Program-made: the position numbers and the translations under genes
Shown: one piece after another, positions 7,700-16,200 of the stretch
Numbering within the stretch: the first letter of the stretch is position 1
Layout of the letters: the number at the start of each line of letters is the position of its first letter
Assembly (NCBI GenBank): GCA_034408875.1
Contig: JAWXCJ010000011.1
Location: forward strand, 1 to 46,745
Source: JANNHK01 sp034408875
Lineage (GTDB): Bacteria > Actinomycetota > Acidimicrobiia > IMCC26256 > PALSA-610
DNA length: 46,745 bases
Reading direction: 5' to 3'
Notes under the pieces: generated by a model
What the model saw: the letters and a program-made list of their open reading frames with translations, nothing else
Database searches by the model: none
Told to the model about the DNA's origin: nothing

Positions 7700-9074
7700 A
7701 ACACTTCCCGCCGCTGGCGTCGGCCAGTTCGGTCACGCCCTTCCAGTCGCCGTTCTCGCCGATCGTCGGGTCGAACTGCACGATGCGGTACATGTCGTTG
7801 GCTGCGTACTTGCCCTCGCACAACGAAGCGACGGTGGCCGTGGGCAACTCGATTGATCCGAGCCCGTGAATCGCCGTGGTCCAGCTCTCGTTGGTGACAC
7901 CCGCGCCGGCGGCCTCGAGCCCGAGTACGAGCATCTCGACCTCGTCGCAGAAGTCCTCGACGGCGACGAACTCTTCGACGTTCTTGCCGTTCTCGTTCGG
8001 GACGATGTCGTCGGGCCGAACGATCTCGTGGCCGATCGCTGCCTCCACCGCGTCGATGCAATTCTGCAGCTTGGCATTCGGCTCGGCCCACCGTTCCGAC
8101 CGGGTCTCGCCGTCGAGGCTGATGAGTCCTTCGTACGGATTCGGGTCGGCGCCCGACGCGACAGCGTCCTGCGCCGACGCTGAGAGGGAGGGCGAGTCGG
8201 CGATAAGGACCACGCCCGGCATTTCGAGCGCGATCTTGTCGGCGAACTGCTTCGCCGGCGCGGTGAGCCCGGCCGTGAAGATCGTGTCGACGCCCTCTTC
8301 CTTCCACCGGGCGATGAAGCCGTCGAGCTGCGACTGCGCGGCCGACGTGTCGGTCCCCGTGATCGTGAGTACCGCTGTCGAACCGAGATCAGCCTCGATC
8401 TCTTCGAGGCCCGGGACGATCACTTCGTCGATCCGGGTCTCCGACTTGTCGTCGCCCAGCACCGCGACCTTCTTACCCTCGAGCATGCCTTCCTCTCCGA
8501 GCAAACGGATGAGGTTGCCGGCAGTCGCTTCGGGGGTACCACCCGGCGTCAACAACAACGCCGGCGGAGCCTCGTCGATCCACGCGTCCTGCAACTCGTG
8601 GCCGATGTGGATCGTTTCCTTGTCGCGCGTGAGGCAGAGCTGCCCCTCGCCCGTGAAGTCGATGAACACACCGAGGACGGCGAATACTTCTTCGTCGTCG
8701 GCCATGCCGGTGCAGATCGCCTGCGGGCTCGGCTCGCTGCCGGGAATCGGCGGGTACTCGCGGAAGACAGCCTCCAGCGTGTACGGCACGCGCCCGTCGG
8801 CGTTGTAGTCGTCGATGACCGCCTGCGCGATCGCCTCCTGGTCGCCGCGCTCGAAGTCGACGAAGTCGGCAATGGCCGAGTAGTCGACGAGCACGACACC
8901 GATCTTCAGCGGCTCGGCGTCAGCAGACGCGTCGTCGTCGGCCTCGGTCGTATCCGTGGCCGGGTCGTCATCGTCGTCGTCACCACCACACGCGGCAAAC
9001 ACCAATGCCCCGACGCAAAGCGCTGCGAACAACGCACGACTCCGTGCCAACCCCGACAGTCCGGACCGACGCAT
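7689..9074 (-). CDS. ABC substrate-binding lipoprotein, Leu/Ile/Val-binding type (peripla_BP fold)
   Basis: A 461-residue extracytoplasmic receptor. A signal peptide (residues 1-28) ends in the lipobox FAAC with C29 as the lipidated residue, followed by an Asp-rich linker (about residues 32-55). The mature part begins EPLKIGVVLVDYS, as in type I periplasmic binding proteins. ATG at 9072-9074 is chosen because GGGGGG sits just upstream; an in-frame GTG lies 18 nt further out. It is convergent with the LivHMG gene and has its own promoter with operator site 4, so receptor and permease could be co-regulated although they are on opposite strands. The ligand is unknown. Confidence 0.9.
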   Translation of the reverse strand: MRRSGLSGLARSRALFAALCVGALVFAACGGDDDDDDPATDTTEADDDASADAEPLKIGVVLVDYSAIADFVDFERGDQEAIAQAVIDDYNADGRVPYTLEAVFREYPPIPGSEPSPQAICTGMADDEEVFAVLGVFIDFTGEGQLCLTRDKETIHIGHELQDAWIDEAPPALLLTPGGTPEATAGNLIRLLGEEGMLEGKKVAVLGDDKSETRIDEVIVPGLEEIEADLGSTAVLTITGTDTSAAQSQLDGFIARWKEEGVDTIFTAGLTAPAKQFADKIALEMPGVVLIADSPSLSASAQDAVASGADPNPYEGLISLDGETRSERWAEPNAKLQNCIDAVEAAIGHEIVRPDDIVPNENGKNVEEFVAVEDFCDEVEMLVLGLEAAGAGVTNESWTTAIHGLGSIELPTATVASLCEGKYAANDMYRIVQFDPTIGENGDWKGVTELADASGGKCSGG

Positions 9075-9104
9075 TGCAACCCCCCTGGTCACCGATTGGC
9101 CAGG

Positions 9105-9133
9105 ACTCTATGACGCAAACGTCAGTTTGTCTT
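9105..9133 (-). promoter_or_regulatory. Promoter with operator site 4 in the spacer, upstream of the SBP gene
   Basis: On the minus strand AAGACA (9128-9133) and TAGAGT (9105-9110) stand 17 bp apart. TGAC-GCAAAC-GTCA (9111-9124) exactly fills the -10-proximal part of the spacer. An additional pseudo-palindrome CAAAC-GTCA-GTTTG covers 9116-9129. The geometry suggests direct repression by the protein that binds sites 1-3. Confidence 0.55.
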
Positions 9134-9139
9134 GGCATA

Positions 9140-9266
9140 AATTCTTGGTCGGGTTCGCCCGGCCGCGGCGACCGGAGCGACGGAGGAGCGCAGGAAGCCC
9201 GCCGGGAGCGATGACGATCTCTCGAGCGCCGAAGGCGCCCCCGCAGTCGGAACCCGACCCAGAATT
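9140..9266. repeat. Intergenic segment flanked by 17-bp inverted repeats
   Basis: The arms 9140-9156 and 9250-9266 match inversely with one mismatch and enclose 93 bp. The interior has GAGCG/GGAG-rich sequence and a GCGCC-GAA-GGCGC mini-hairpin resembling the dispersed leader repeat. The right arm overlaps the ABC-F stop codon. It could be a transcript-end structure or a small mobile (MITE-like) element; no coding potential is seen. Confidence 0.45.
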
Positions 9267-10863
9267 ACGCCAGCGCGACCAAGTCCATGAGGTCATCGGA
9301 CCAGTAGTCCAATGTTCCCTCGGGCATCAGCAGGACCCTGTCTGGCGCTAGTGCTTCTACGAACTCGACGTCGTGACTGACCAGGAGCATTGCGCCTTTC
9401 CACTCGCGCAGCGCCGTACCGACCGCGGTCCGCGAGGGCGGGTCGAGGTTGTTGGTCGGTTCGTCGAGGAGGAGGAGGTTGTGGCCACCGGCGACGAGCA
9501 TCGACAGCGAGAGCTTGGTTTTCTCACCGCCCGAGAGGGTGCTCGCGTCCTGGAAGGCGAGGTCGCCGCGCAGTCCGAACATGCCGAGCAGCCCGCGCAG
9601 GTACTGGTCGGTGAGCGTGCTCGGCGCGACGGTGCGGGCATGCGCCAGTGCCGACTCCCCGGCCGAGATGTTCTCGTGCTCCTGCGCGTAGTAGCCCATC
9701 GAGACGTTGTGCCCGAGGCGCACCTCGCCCAACTCGGGTTCGAGTTCACCGGTGAGTGAGCGCAGCAGCGTGGTCTTGCCGGCACCGTTGAGGCCGAGCA
9801 CAAGGAGCCGTTCGGTGCGACCGACGTCGAATGTGACATCTTCGAAGATGGTCTTGCGGCCGAACGCCTTGGCCAGGTCCTTCACTTCGAGCACGGTCTT
9901 GCCCGCGCGCGGCGGCACCGGGAGCGTGACCCGCATCGTCTTCTTGGCCTTGGGCGCGTCGATCTTCGTCGCCGCCATGCGGTCGACGCGCGCGTCGAGC
10001 ACCTTGGCGAGCCGGGCGCGCGACTGGGTTTGATGCCGCATGCCGTCGGCCAGCGTTTTCAGGCGCTTCATCTCCGACTCCTGGCGCGTCGCGATCTTCG
10101 TACGCGACTTCTCGTCGACTTCGCGGGCCGTGAGGTACTGCGAGTAGGTCCCCTTGTATTCGACGAGTTCACCCTCGTCGAGGTGCAGCACGCGGGTCAT
10201 GGCGTGGTCGAGCAACGCGAGGTCGTGGCTGATGACGAGGAGCGCGCCCTTGAAGGTGCGCAAGAAGTTCATCAGCCATTCCTTGGCATCGACGTCGAGG
10301 TGGTTTGTGGGTTCGTCGAGGAGAAGCACGTCGCTGGCGGCGAAGAGGATCCGCGCTAATTCGGCGCGGCGTCGCTCGCCACCTGAAAGCGCGCCGATCG
10401 GGAGGTCGAGCCGGTCGGGTGCAAGGCCGAGGCCGTCGACCATGCGGCGCACCTCGGCTTCGGCCGCGTACCCACCGGCGTCGCGGAACGCGTCCTCGGC
10501 GTTCGAGTACGCCCGTACGTTGCGGGCCGACGGGTCGGCGTCGACTTTGTGGCGGAGATCGTCGAGTTTGCCGGCCGCGGCGTCGAGGCCCCGGCCCGAA
10601 AGCACGTGAGCGAGCGCGGTGCCGTCGAGTCCCTTGCCGCGCGACGGCGGGTCCTGCGGCAGGTACCCGAGACCCTCGCGCGGCCGGGAGACGACACCAC
10701 TCGCGGCGTCGGCGTCGCCGGCAATCACCTTCAACAGCGAGGTCTTGCCCGCACCGTTGCGGCCGACGAGGCCGACCTTGTCACCGGCATGCAACGAGAA
10801 CGACGCGCCCGCGACGACGTACTTACCGCCGACCTCGACCGCGACTTCCCGGGCTTGGAGCAC
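9265..10863 (-). CDS. ABC-F family ATPase (tandem ABC domains, soluble)
   Basis: A 532-residue protein with two ABC domains and no membrane segment. Domain 1 has Walker A GRNGAGKT at 34-41, LSGGERRR and VLLLDEPTNHLD. A charged linker of about 70 residues (near 235-320) follows. Domain 2 has GLNGAGKTT, LSGGEKTK and LLLLDEPTNNLD. ABC-F proteins act on ribosomes as translation factors or as antibiotic-protection factors, not as transporters. The GTG start at 10861-10863 has no strong ribosome site. It follows the thioredoxin-like gene by 20 bp, so it is probably the last gene of the GT4-AftD-amidase-thioredoxin run. Confidence 0.9.
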   Translation of the reverse strand: MLQAREVAVEVGGKYVVAGASFSLHAGDKVGLVGRNGAGKTSLLKVIAGDADAASGVVSRPREGLGYLPQDPPSRGKGLDGTALAHVLSGRGLDAAAGKLDDLRHKVDADPSARNVRAYSNAEDAFRDAGGYAAEAEVRRMVDGLGLAPDRLDLPIGALSGGERRRAELARILFAASDVLLLDEPTNHLDVDAKEWLMNFLRTFKGALLVISHDLALLDHAMTRVLHLDEGELVEYKGTYSQYLTAREVDEKSRTKIATRQESEMKRLKTLADGMRHQTQSRARLAKVLDARVDRMAATKIDAPKAKKTMRVTLPVPPRAGKTVLEVKDLAKAFGRKTIFEDVTFDVGRTERLLVLGLNGAGKTTLLRSLTGELEPELGEVRLGHNVSMGYYAQEHENISAGESALAHARTVAPSTLTDQYLRGLLGMFGLRGDLAFQDASTLSGGEKTKLSLSMLVAGGHNLLLLDEPTNNLDPPSRTAVGTALREWKGAMLLVSHDVEFVEALAPDRVLLMPEGTLDYWSDDLMDLVALA

Positions 10864-10883
10864 CAGACATCATCGCGCGCGGG

Positions 10884-11900
10884 CTACCCGCCCTGGTCCG
10901 CGGACTTGTAGCCGGGGGCGCCGGCCTCGACCCATTCGCCGACGAAGTCGAAGAATTCCTGGCCGAAGGGGTCTCCGCCCCGCAGGGGCAGGGTGCCCCG
11001 GCGGATGGTGAAGTCGTACGGGGCAAGTTTCGCGGCCTCGGCGAAATGCACCTCGGCCCGGTCGTCGCGCCCGACCCGGTGCAAATACGCGCCGAGGCGG
11101 CGTTCGGCGCGCGCCAGCTGTTGCTCGGGGGTCGTGACGATCAGCCGGGCCTGCGCCTCCTCGGCCGAGTACGGCAGCACCCCGTCGCGCACCCAGGCGC
11201 GGAGCTGCTCGTGGTGCACGGCGGAATCGATCTGGGTGAAGTCCTTGAACATGTCGTTCACGGGCGCGTTGACGGGCGCGCGCACGACGCGGTCTTCCTC
11301 GTCGATCCAGATGACCGTCGGCACGTTGTAGATACCGAGCTGGTCGGCCGTCAGGTGGCCCGGGTCGACGAGCGCGGGATACGTGGGCGATGCGGCCTCG
11401 ATCCATTCGCGCGCGGCCGGCGCCTCGTCGAGCGCGACGGCGACGACGGTGAATCCGTACTCAGCGAGTTCGTCGTGGAGTTCCTGCCACCCGGGCAGGT
11501 CGTAGCGGCAGCCTCACCACGAAGCCCAGGCGAAGAACAGTTTCTTCTTACGCCCGATCGACGACCACGTGAAAGCTGTGCCGTCGACGTCGTGCAGGGT
11601 GAAGTCGCCGACCTCCATGCCGGTCTGCTGCTCGGCTCGTTTCGTAGCAGGCGTTCCGAGGACCGCGACCTGCGCATCGTCGTCGACCGCGAACGGAGTG
11701 CGCAGTGCCGCGGCCGCGGCGCGCAGGTCGACACCACCCTCGACGGCGACGTTCCCGTCCCGCACGGGCACACACACGGCGCCGCGGCAGAGCCCTTCGG
11801 GCTTCAGCTCCCATCCGGTGGCGCGAGTGAGGGCGTCGGGCGCGACGACGAGTCCGGTGATCTCGACCTCGCCGTCGTTGGCGATCAGGGTCCAGGTCAT
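10884..11900 (-). CDS. Thioredoxin-like (TlpA/AhpC-TSA) protein with in-frame UGA; putative selenoprotein
   Basis: The frame opens at ATG 11898-11900, overlapping the amidase stop (ATGA), and runs 338 codons with a single interruption, TGA at 11514-11516 (codon 129). Across it the protein reads FFAWASW-[UGA]-GCRYDLPGW, the place where TlpA/redoxin proteins carry their redox Cys after a W-A-S/T-W strand. The frame then continues unbroken for 209 codons with the expected thioredoxin features (VVAVALDE, then YNVPTVIWIDEE with the cis-Pro) and a C-terminal helical region. A hairpin fitting a bacterial SECIS lies 15-31 nt after the UGA. Selenocysteine is therefore the favoured reading; a nonsense mutation of a Cys or Trp codon is the alternative. 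No sel genes are in the window. Confidence 0.7.
11483..11499 (-). promoter_or_regulatory. SECIS-like hairpin downstream of the in-frame UGA
   Basis: On the minus strand CCUGCC and GGCAGG form a perfect 6-bp stem closing the pentaloop CGGGU. The stem starts after 14 nt from the UGA, and the loop begins 20 nt after it. A short stem, a small apical loop with G in its first two positions, and this distance are what bacterial SECIS elements recognised by SelB show. The structure lies inside coding sequence, as expected in bacteria. Confidence 0.55.
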
Positions 11901-13285
11901 CGGGGGGCTCCGGGTGCAACAAGCGGCCAGGGACGTTCGCGTTCGGCGGCGAGGGCCATATCGAGCAGCCAGCCTTCGCGGTGATGCGGGGCGAGCACCT
12001 GCAGCCCGACGGGTAGACCGCGCACGGTGCCGACCGGTATCGACAGCGCGGGGCTGCCGTAGATGTTCGCGGGAATGGTCAGCGCGCCGTTGTTGCCGGG
12101 GCTGACCTCGACGCCGTTGACGACGTTCGGGAGCGGCCCCTCCGCGCCGAACGCGACGTCGGGGTTCGTCGACGCGATGACGAAATCGACCTGGTCGAAA
12201 AGGTCGGCCATCGCTTCGTTGGTGCGCACGCGCGTGGCCTCGATCTTCGCCCGCACATCGATGTTGTACATCTTCTCGGCGATGCGCAGGCCGAAGCGAA
12301 TCTCACGCGTGAGGTCGCCCATGCAGTCGGGCCAGAGGTCACCCAAGTCCTTGCGCACTTCGGCGAGACCGGCGAGGGCCCACTCCAAACTCAACTCGGG
12401 CAACTTCACCGGCACGTCGACGAGTTCGAGTCCCCAGGTACGCGCGAGGTCTTCGGCGGCGGCAACGACAGCGGCCGCGACGTCGTCGGCGACGGCCGCG
12501 ACGCCGAGGTCGACGGCGATGACGGCGCGTTTGCCCCGGAGGTCGTACGAACCGAGGCCGGATTCCCAGCCTTCGACGCGCGGAAGGCTGTAGGGGTCGC
12601 GCGAGTCGAATCCGTTGCACACGTCGAGATAGCGCGCCATGTCGCGGACCGAGCGCGAGAGGCATCCGCTCACTGCGGTCAGGGACCCGATGACGAGATC
12701 GGGTCCCTTCGGGATCCGTCCGTAGGTGTTCTTCAGACCGGGAAGGCCGGTGAACGCAGCCGGGATACGAATCGATCCACCGCCGTCACCGCCGGTCGCG
12801 AGCGGGACGAGCCCGCCCGCCACCGCTGACGCGGCACCGCCCGAGGAACCACCGGGTGTGTGGTCGTGGTTCCAGGGATTGAGCGTCGCGCCGTTCAACT
12901 TCGTGAACGTCAGGTTCACACCACCGAACTCGCTCGCAGTCGTGAGACCGACAAGCACGGAGCCCGCGTCTCGCAACCGTTGCACCATCGTGGAGTCGTG
13001 CGTTGCGACGCGGTCGCGCAGTACGACTGACGCCTCGGTCAGCGGCCATCCCGACACGGGCGACAACTCCTTCACGCCGACGGGCACGCCGCCGAACGGC
13101 AACGACACGTCTGCGCGTTCGGCCTCGGCGCGCGCCTCGTCGGGCGCGAGATACGAGAACGCGTTCAGTTCCGAAGCGTCGATCGCCGCGAGTGTCGCGT
13201 CGAGTTCCTCGAGCGGGCTGCGTTCGCCCGCGCGAAACGCGTCGACCAAGCTGCACGCATCTCCCAGCCAGGGCTCACTCGTCAT
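11897..13285 (-). CDS. Amidase (amidase signature family)
   Basis: A 462-residue amidohydrolase with the Ser-cisSer-Lys triad visible: K72 (VGVKE), S147 (TPGGSSGGAAS) and nucleophile S171 (GDGGGSIR), with the 24-residue serine spacing usual in the family. Such enzymes hydrolyse amide bonds of small molecules or, as GatA, of glutamine; no GatB/GatC neighbours are present, so a hydrolase role is more likely. No signal peptide is seen, so it acts in the cytoplasm. It starts 11 bp inside the end of the AftD-like gene and its stop overlaps the thioredoxin-like start, so all three are co-translated. The substrate is unknown. Confidence 0.9.
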   Translation of the reverse strand: MTSEPWLGDACSLVDAFRAGERSPLEELDATLAAIDASELNAFSYLAPDEARAEAERADVSLPFGGVPVGVKELSPVSGWPLTEASVVLRDRVATHDSTMVQRLRDAGSVLVGLTTASEFGGVNLTFTKLNGATLNPWNHDHTPGGSSGGAASAVAGGLVPLATGGDGGGSIRIPAAFTGLPGLKNTYGRIPKGPDLVIGSLTAVSGCLSRSVRDMARYLDVCNGFDSRDPYSLPRVEGWESGLGSYDLRGKRAVIAVDLGVAAVADDVAAAVVAAAEDLARTWGLELVDVPVKLPELSLEWALAGLAEVRKDLGDLWPDCMGDLTREIRFGLRIAEKMYNIDVRAKIEATRVRTNEAMADLFDQVDFVIASTNPDVAFGAEGPLPNVVNGVEVSPGNNGALTIPANIYGSPALSIPVGTVRGLPVGLQVLAPHHREGWLLDMALAAERERPWPLVAPGAPR

Positions 13286-16200
13286 GGGGTCGCCACCTGT
13301 CGTCGTCGTTCGCTTCGGGCCGGCTCGGACGAAGTGTACGGAACGTTTCGATCACGGCGTCGGCCCCGAGCAGGGCGAGCGCAAGCCAGCCGAGGGTCCG
13401 GGCCCACGGGAACAACACCGGCCACTCGAAGATCGGGTCGAATTCGTACCGCCGTTGGCCGTACACGATGTACAGCGCGGCGATCCCCAGCAGGAGCGGG
13501 GGCGCGAGCGCCAGCACCACCCGCGCGCGCGGGCGGAGCACGGCGAGCGCGGTGAGCGCGGCCGCGACGACACCGATCCACGGCGCCGCGACCAGCGCCG
13601 CGACCCCGCCTGCCACCACCACGGTCGCGACCCGCGCCCACGTCGGCAGCGGTATCCCGTCGGCGCCGGGCAGCCCGAGCTCGACGTCGGCATCACCTGG
13701 CATGGCAGTCACCACCGTTCGAGCCCGGCGCCAGGTCAGCGCGATCAGAACGCAGCACAGGATCGCGACGCCGAGCGAAATCCACAGTGATGCCCAAACC
13801 CTACGTTGCGGCGTCCAGTCGAGGACGATGTCGAACGAAGTCGCGGTCGGTGTCACATACCAGCCGTTCGCGTATCCGTCGACGAGTTGTGGCGGGCCGA
13901 GGTCGTCGCCCCCCGGCACTCGGGCCGTCCACCCCTCGCTGTGCGACTGCCCGAGTACGAGCCAGAACGGCTCGGTGGCCGCTTCGACTTTGACCGAAAT
14001 GCGCGTACGCCCGTTGTCGGCCACGTGCACGACCGGGGTCGGCGGCGCGCTGGCGGCCCCCGACGTGACGCGACCGTCCTCGGCCGTGAACACCTGATCT
14101 CCGCCATCAGCGGCGAAGACGAGTCGGTCGAGCTCGACGCCCGTGTCGACACCGGACGCGGCCCGGACCACGTGCCGTCCCGGCCCCAGGGTGATCTCTT
14201 CCCGGCACGGTTCGACCGTCAATCGCTCCATGGCCGCCGCCGCGGCCCCCGTGCCGACGATGCGAACCGGAACCGGACGGCCGTCGATGCGCAGCAGATC
14301 GGCGCGACACTCCTCCGAGAGCAGCCGCGGCGGCGCGTCGAGCGTCAATTCGGCGATACCCAGTTCGGCGATGCCCGCCGGTAGTAGGGAGGTGCTGGCG
14401 CCGTCGAGTGTGAATGTGAGCTGTTCGCGTACGTCGACGATCGTGACGCGCACACGGCGACCGGTCATCGGTGCGACGTCGATCGGGATCGCGACCGTCG
14501 AATTCTCGCCCGCCTGGTCCTCGATCGTCGGGAGCACGACGTCGCGAACTTCGTCATCGACTTCGACGCGAAGGCGAGTCGGTACCGAGTGCCTGCCGTC
14601 GGCGATCACCTGGAGATCGAGATGGTCCACGGTCAGCGGGTCCGGCGCAATGAATTCGGCCCACTGACCGCGCACGCCGATGAACGGAGTCTGCCAGGCC
14701 GTCGCCGCGTCACCGTCGATCGCGGCGTCGGCGCGGCAGGCGACGCAGCCCTTCAGGAACTCACGGGCGTCGGTCGAGATCCCGCCCGCTTCCGGCGTCG
14801 GATATCCGAGCGCGCGGTCGATCGCGGCGTGGTCGGCCGCACTCGTGACCCGGGCGTCTCCCGTCACCGTGAACGTGCGCGCCGTAGGGAGCTCGAACTC
14901 GCGCACGATCGCCACTTCCGGGTCGGTGCGCGGTGGGATCGGGACGACCCGCTCCCGATTCATCACGACCACCAACGGATGGTCGACCGAGTCGGCACCG
15001 GTCGCGCCGAGCAGGTCCGTCGGCATCCGCACGACTTCTTCGACGCGCACCGTCCGGTTGCTCACGTCGTCGCGCACGCGCACTTCGGCAAAGCCCACCG
15101 CGTCGGCGCCACCGTGCCAGCGTCGCTTTCCCACATTGACGGCGGACACCTCGATGTCGAGGGTGCGAAACCGGCGTTGGTCGAAACGCAGGCGCTGGCC
15201 TTCGGCGGTGCGGGACGAACCGTCGAGTGTGAATGTCTCGGCCGGACCGCCGTCGAAGCTGACCTGTACCTCGGTGATGAACCGATCGCGTCCACCGGTA
15301 AGCGGTTGTACGACCTCCACTGCGTTCGTCGTGATCGGTTCGTCGAGCACGACGTGCAGGCGTTGCCCGATCGCGGCACCGAAGCCGCCGGCGCGCCAGG
15401 CGGTGGCGGCGTCGCCGTCGAAGGCACGCGCGGCGCGGTCTTCGGACGTGTACGAGATCACGTTGCCGTAAGCGGTCGCGGCGACCCACCGGACACCCTG
15501 CTGGTCGACGACGGTCTGTGCGCTCGGTCGTTCGTCGGGAAACACGTCGAGGCGGGCGTCACCGAGATCGCGGCGCAGTGCTTCCTCGCCCGGTTGTTCG
15601 GTGACGCCGACGTTGTCGAGCACCGAACTCCATTTGCGCGCTCGACGGCGGTTCGAGTCGGTCACGACGAGCAACATGTCGTCGGCAATCGCGTCGCGGA
15701 GCTTCTCGTCGTCGCCGAACGACGCCGAATACTGCACGACGCCGGCGTCATCGAGGAGACCGAGATCGGCGACGTCGACGAGCCCTTCGCCGTCACCGGC
15801 GATCATGACCGCGCGCTCGTCGGACTCGGCCCGCACGATCGGCGCGGGGTCCTCCACCGCGTACACGACCACCGGGCTCGACAACGGCTCGTTCACCGGA
15901 GCCCGCAACGTCAACTCGTCTTCGTGCGGCTTCGCCAACGCCGGTGCGGTCGGTGCGCCGAATGCGCGCGGCGAACCGAGGCCGGGCATTTCAGCGAACG
16001 CCCGCGCCAGTTCACGGTTCGTGATCACGTCGTAGCGTTCGAACTGGATGTCGTTGCGGAGGACCACGGCGCCGACGCCCATGCGCCGAGCGATCGCAGT
16101 GAACCCGCGCTCGTCGAACAGTCCCTCCTGGAGCCGGCGGTCGACCGCGTTGAGGAGATCGGCGGTTCCCGGCCCGCCGTACGGAATGAGCTCGCGCGCG

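Noticed and set aside
8912..8990. Asp-rich low-complexity tract in the SBP gene
   Set aside because: A flexible linker after the lipidated Cys is normal for actinobacterial lipoproteins, not a metal-binding domain claim.
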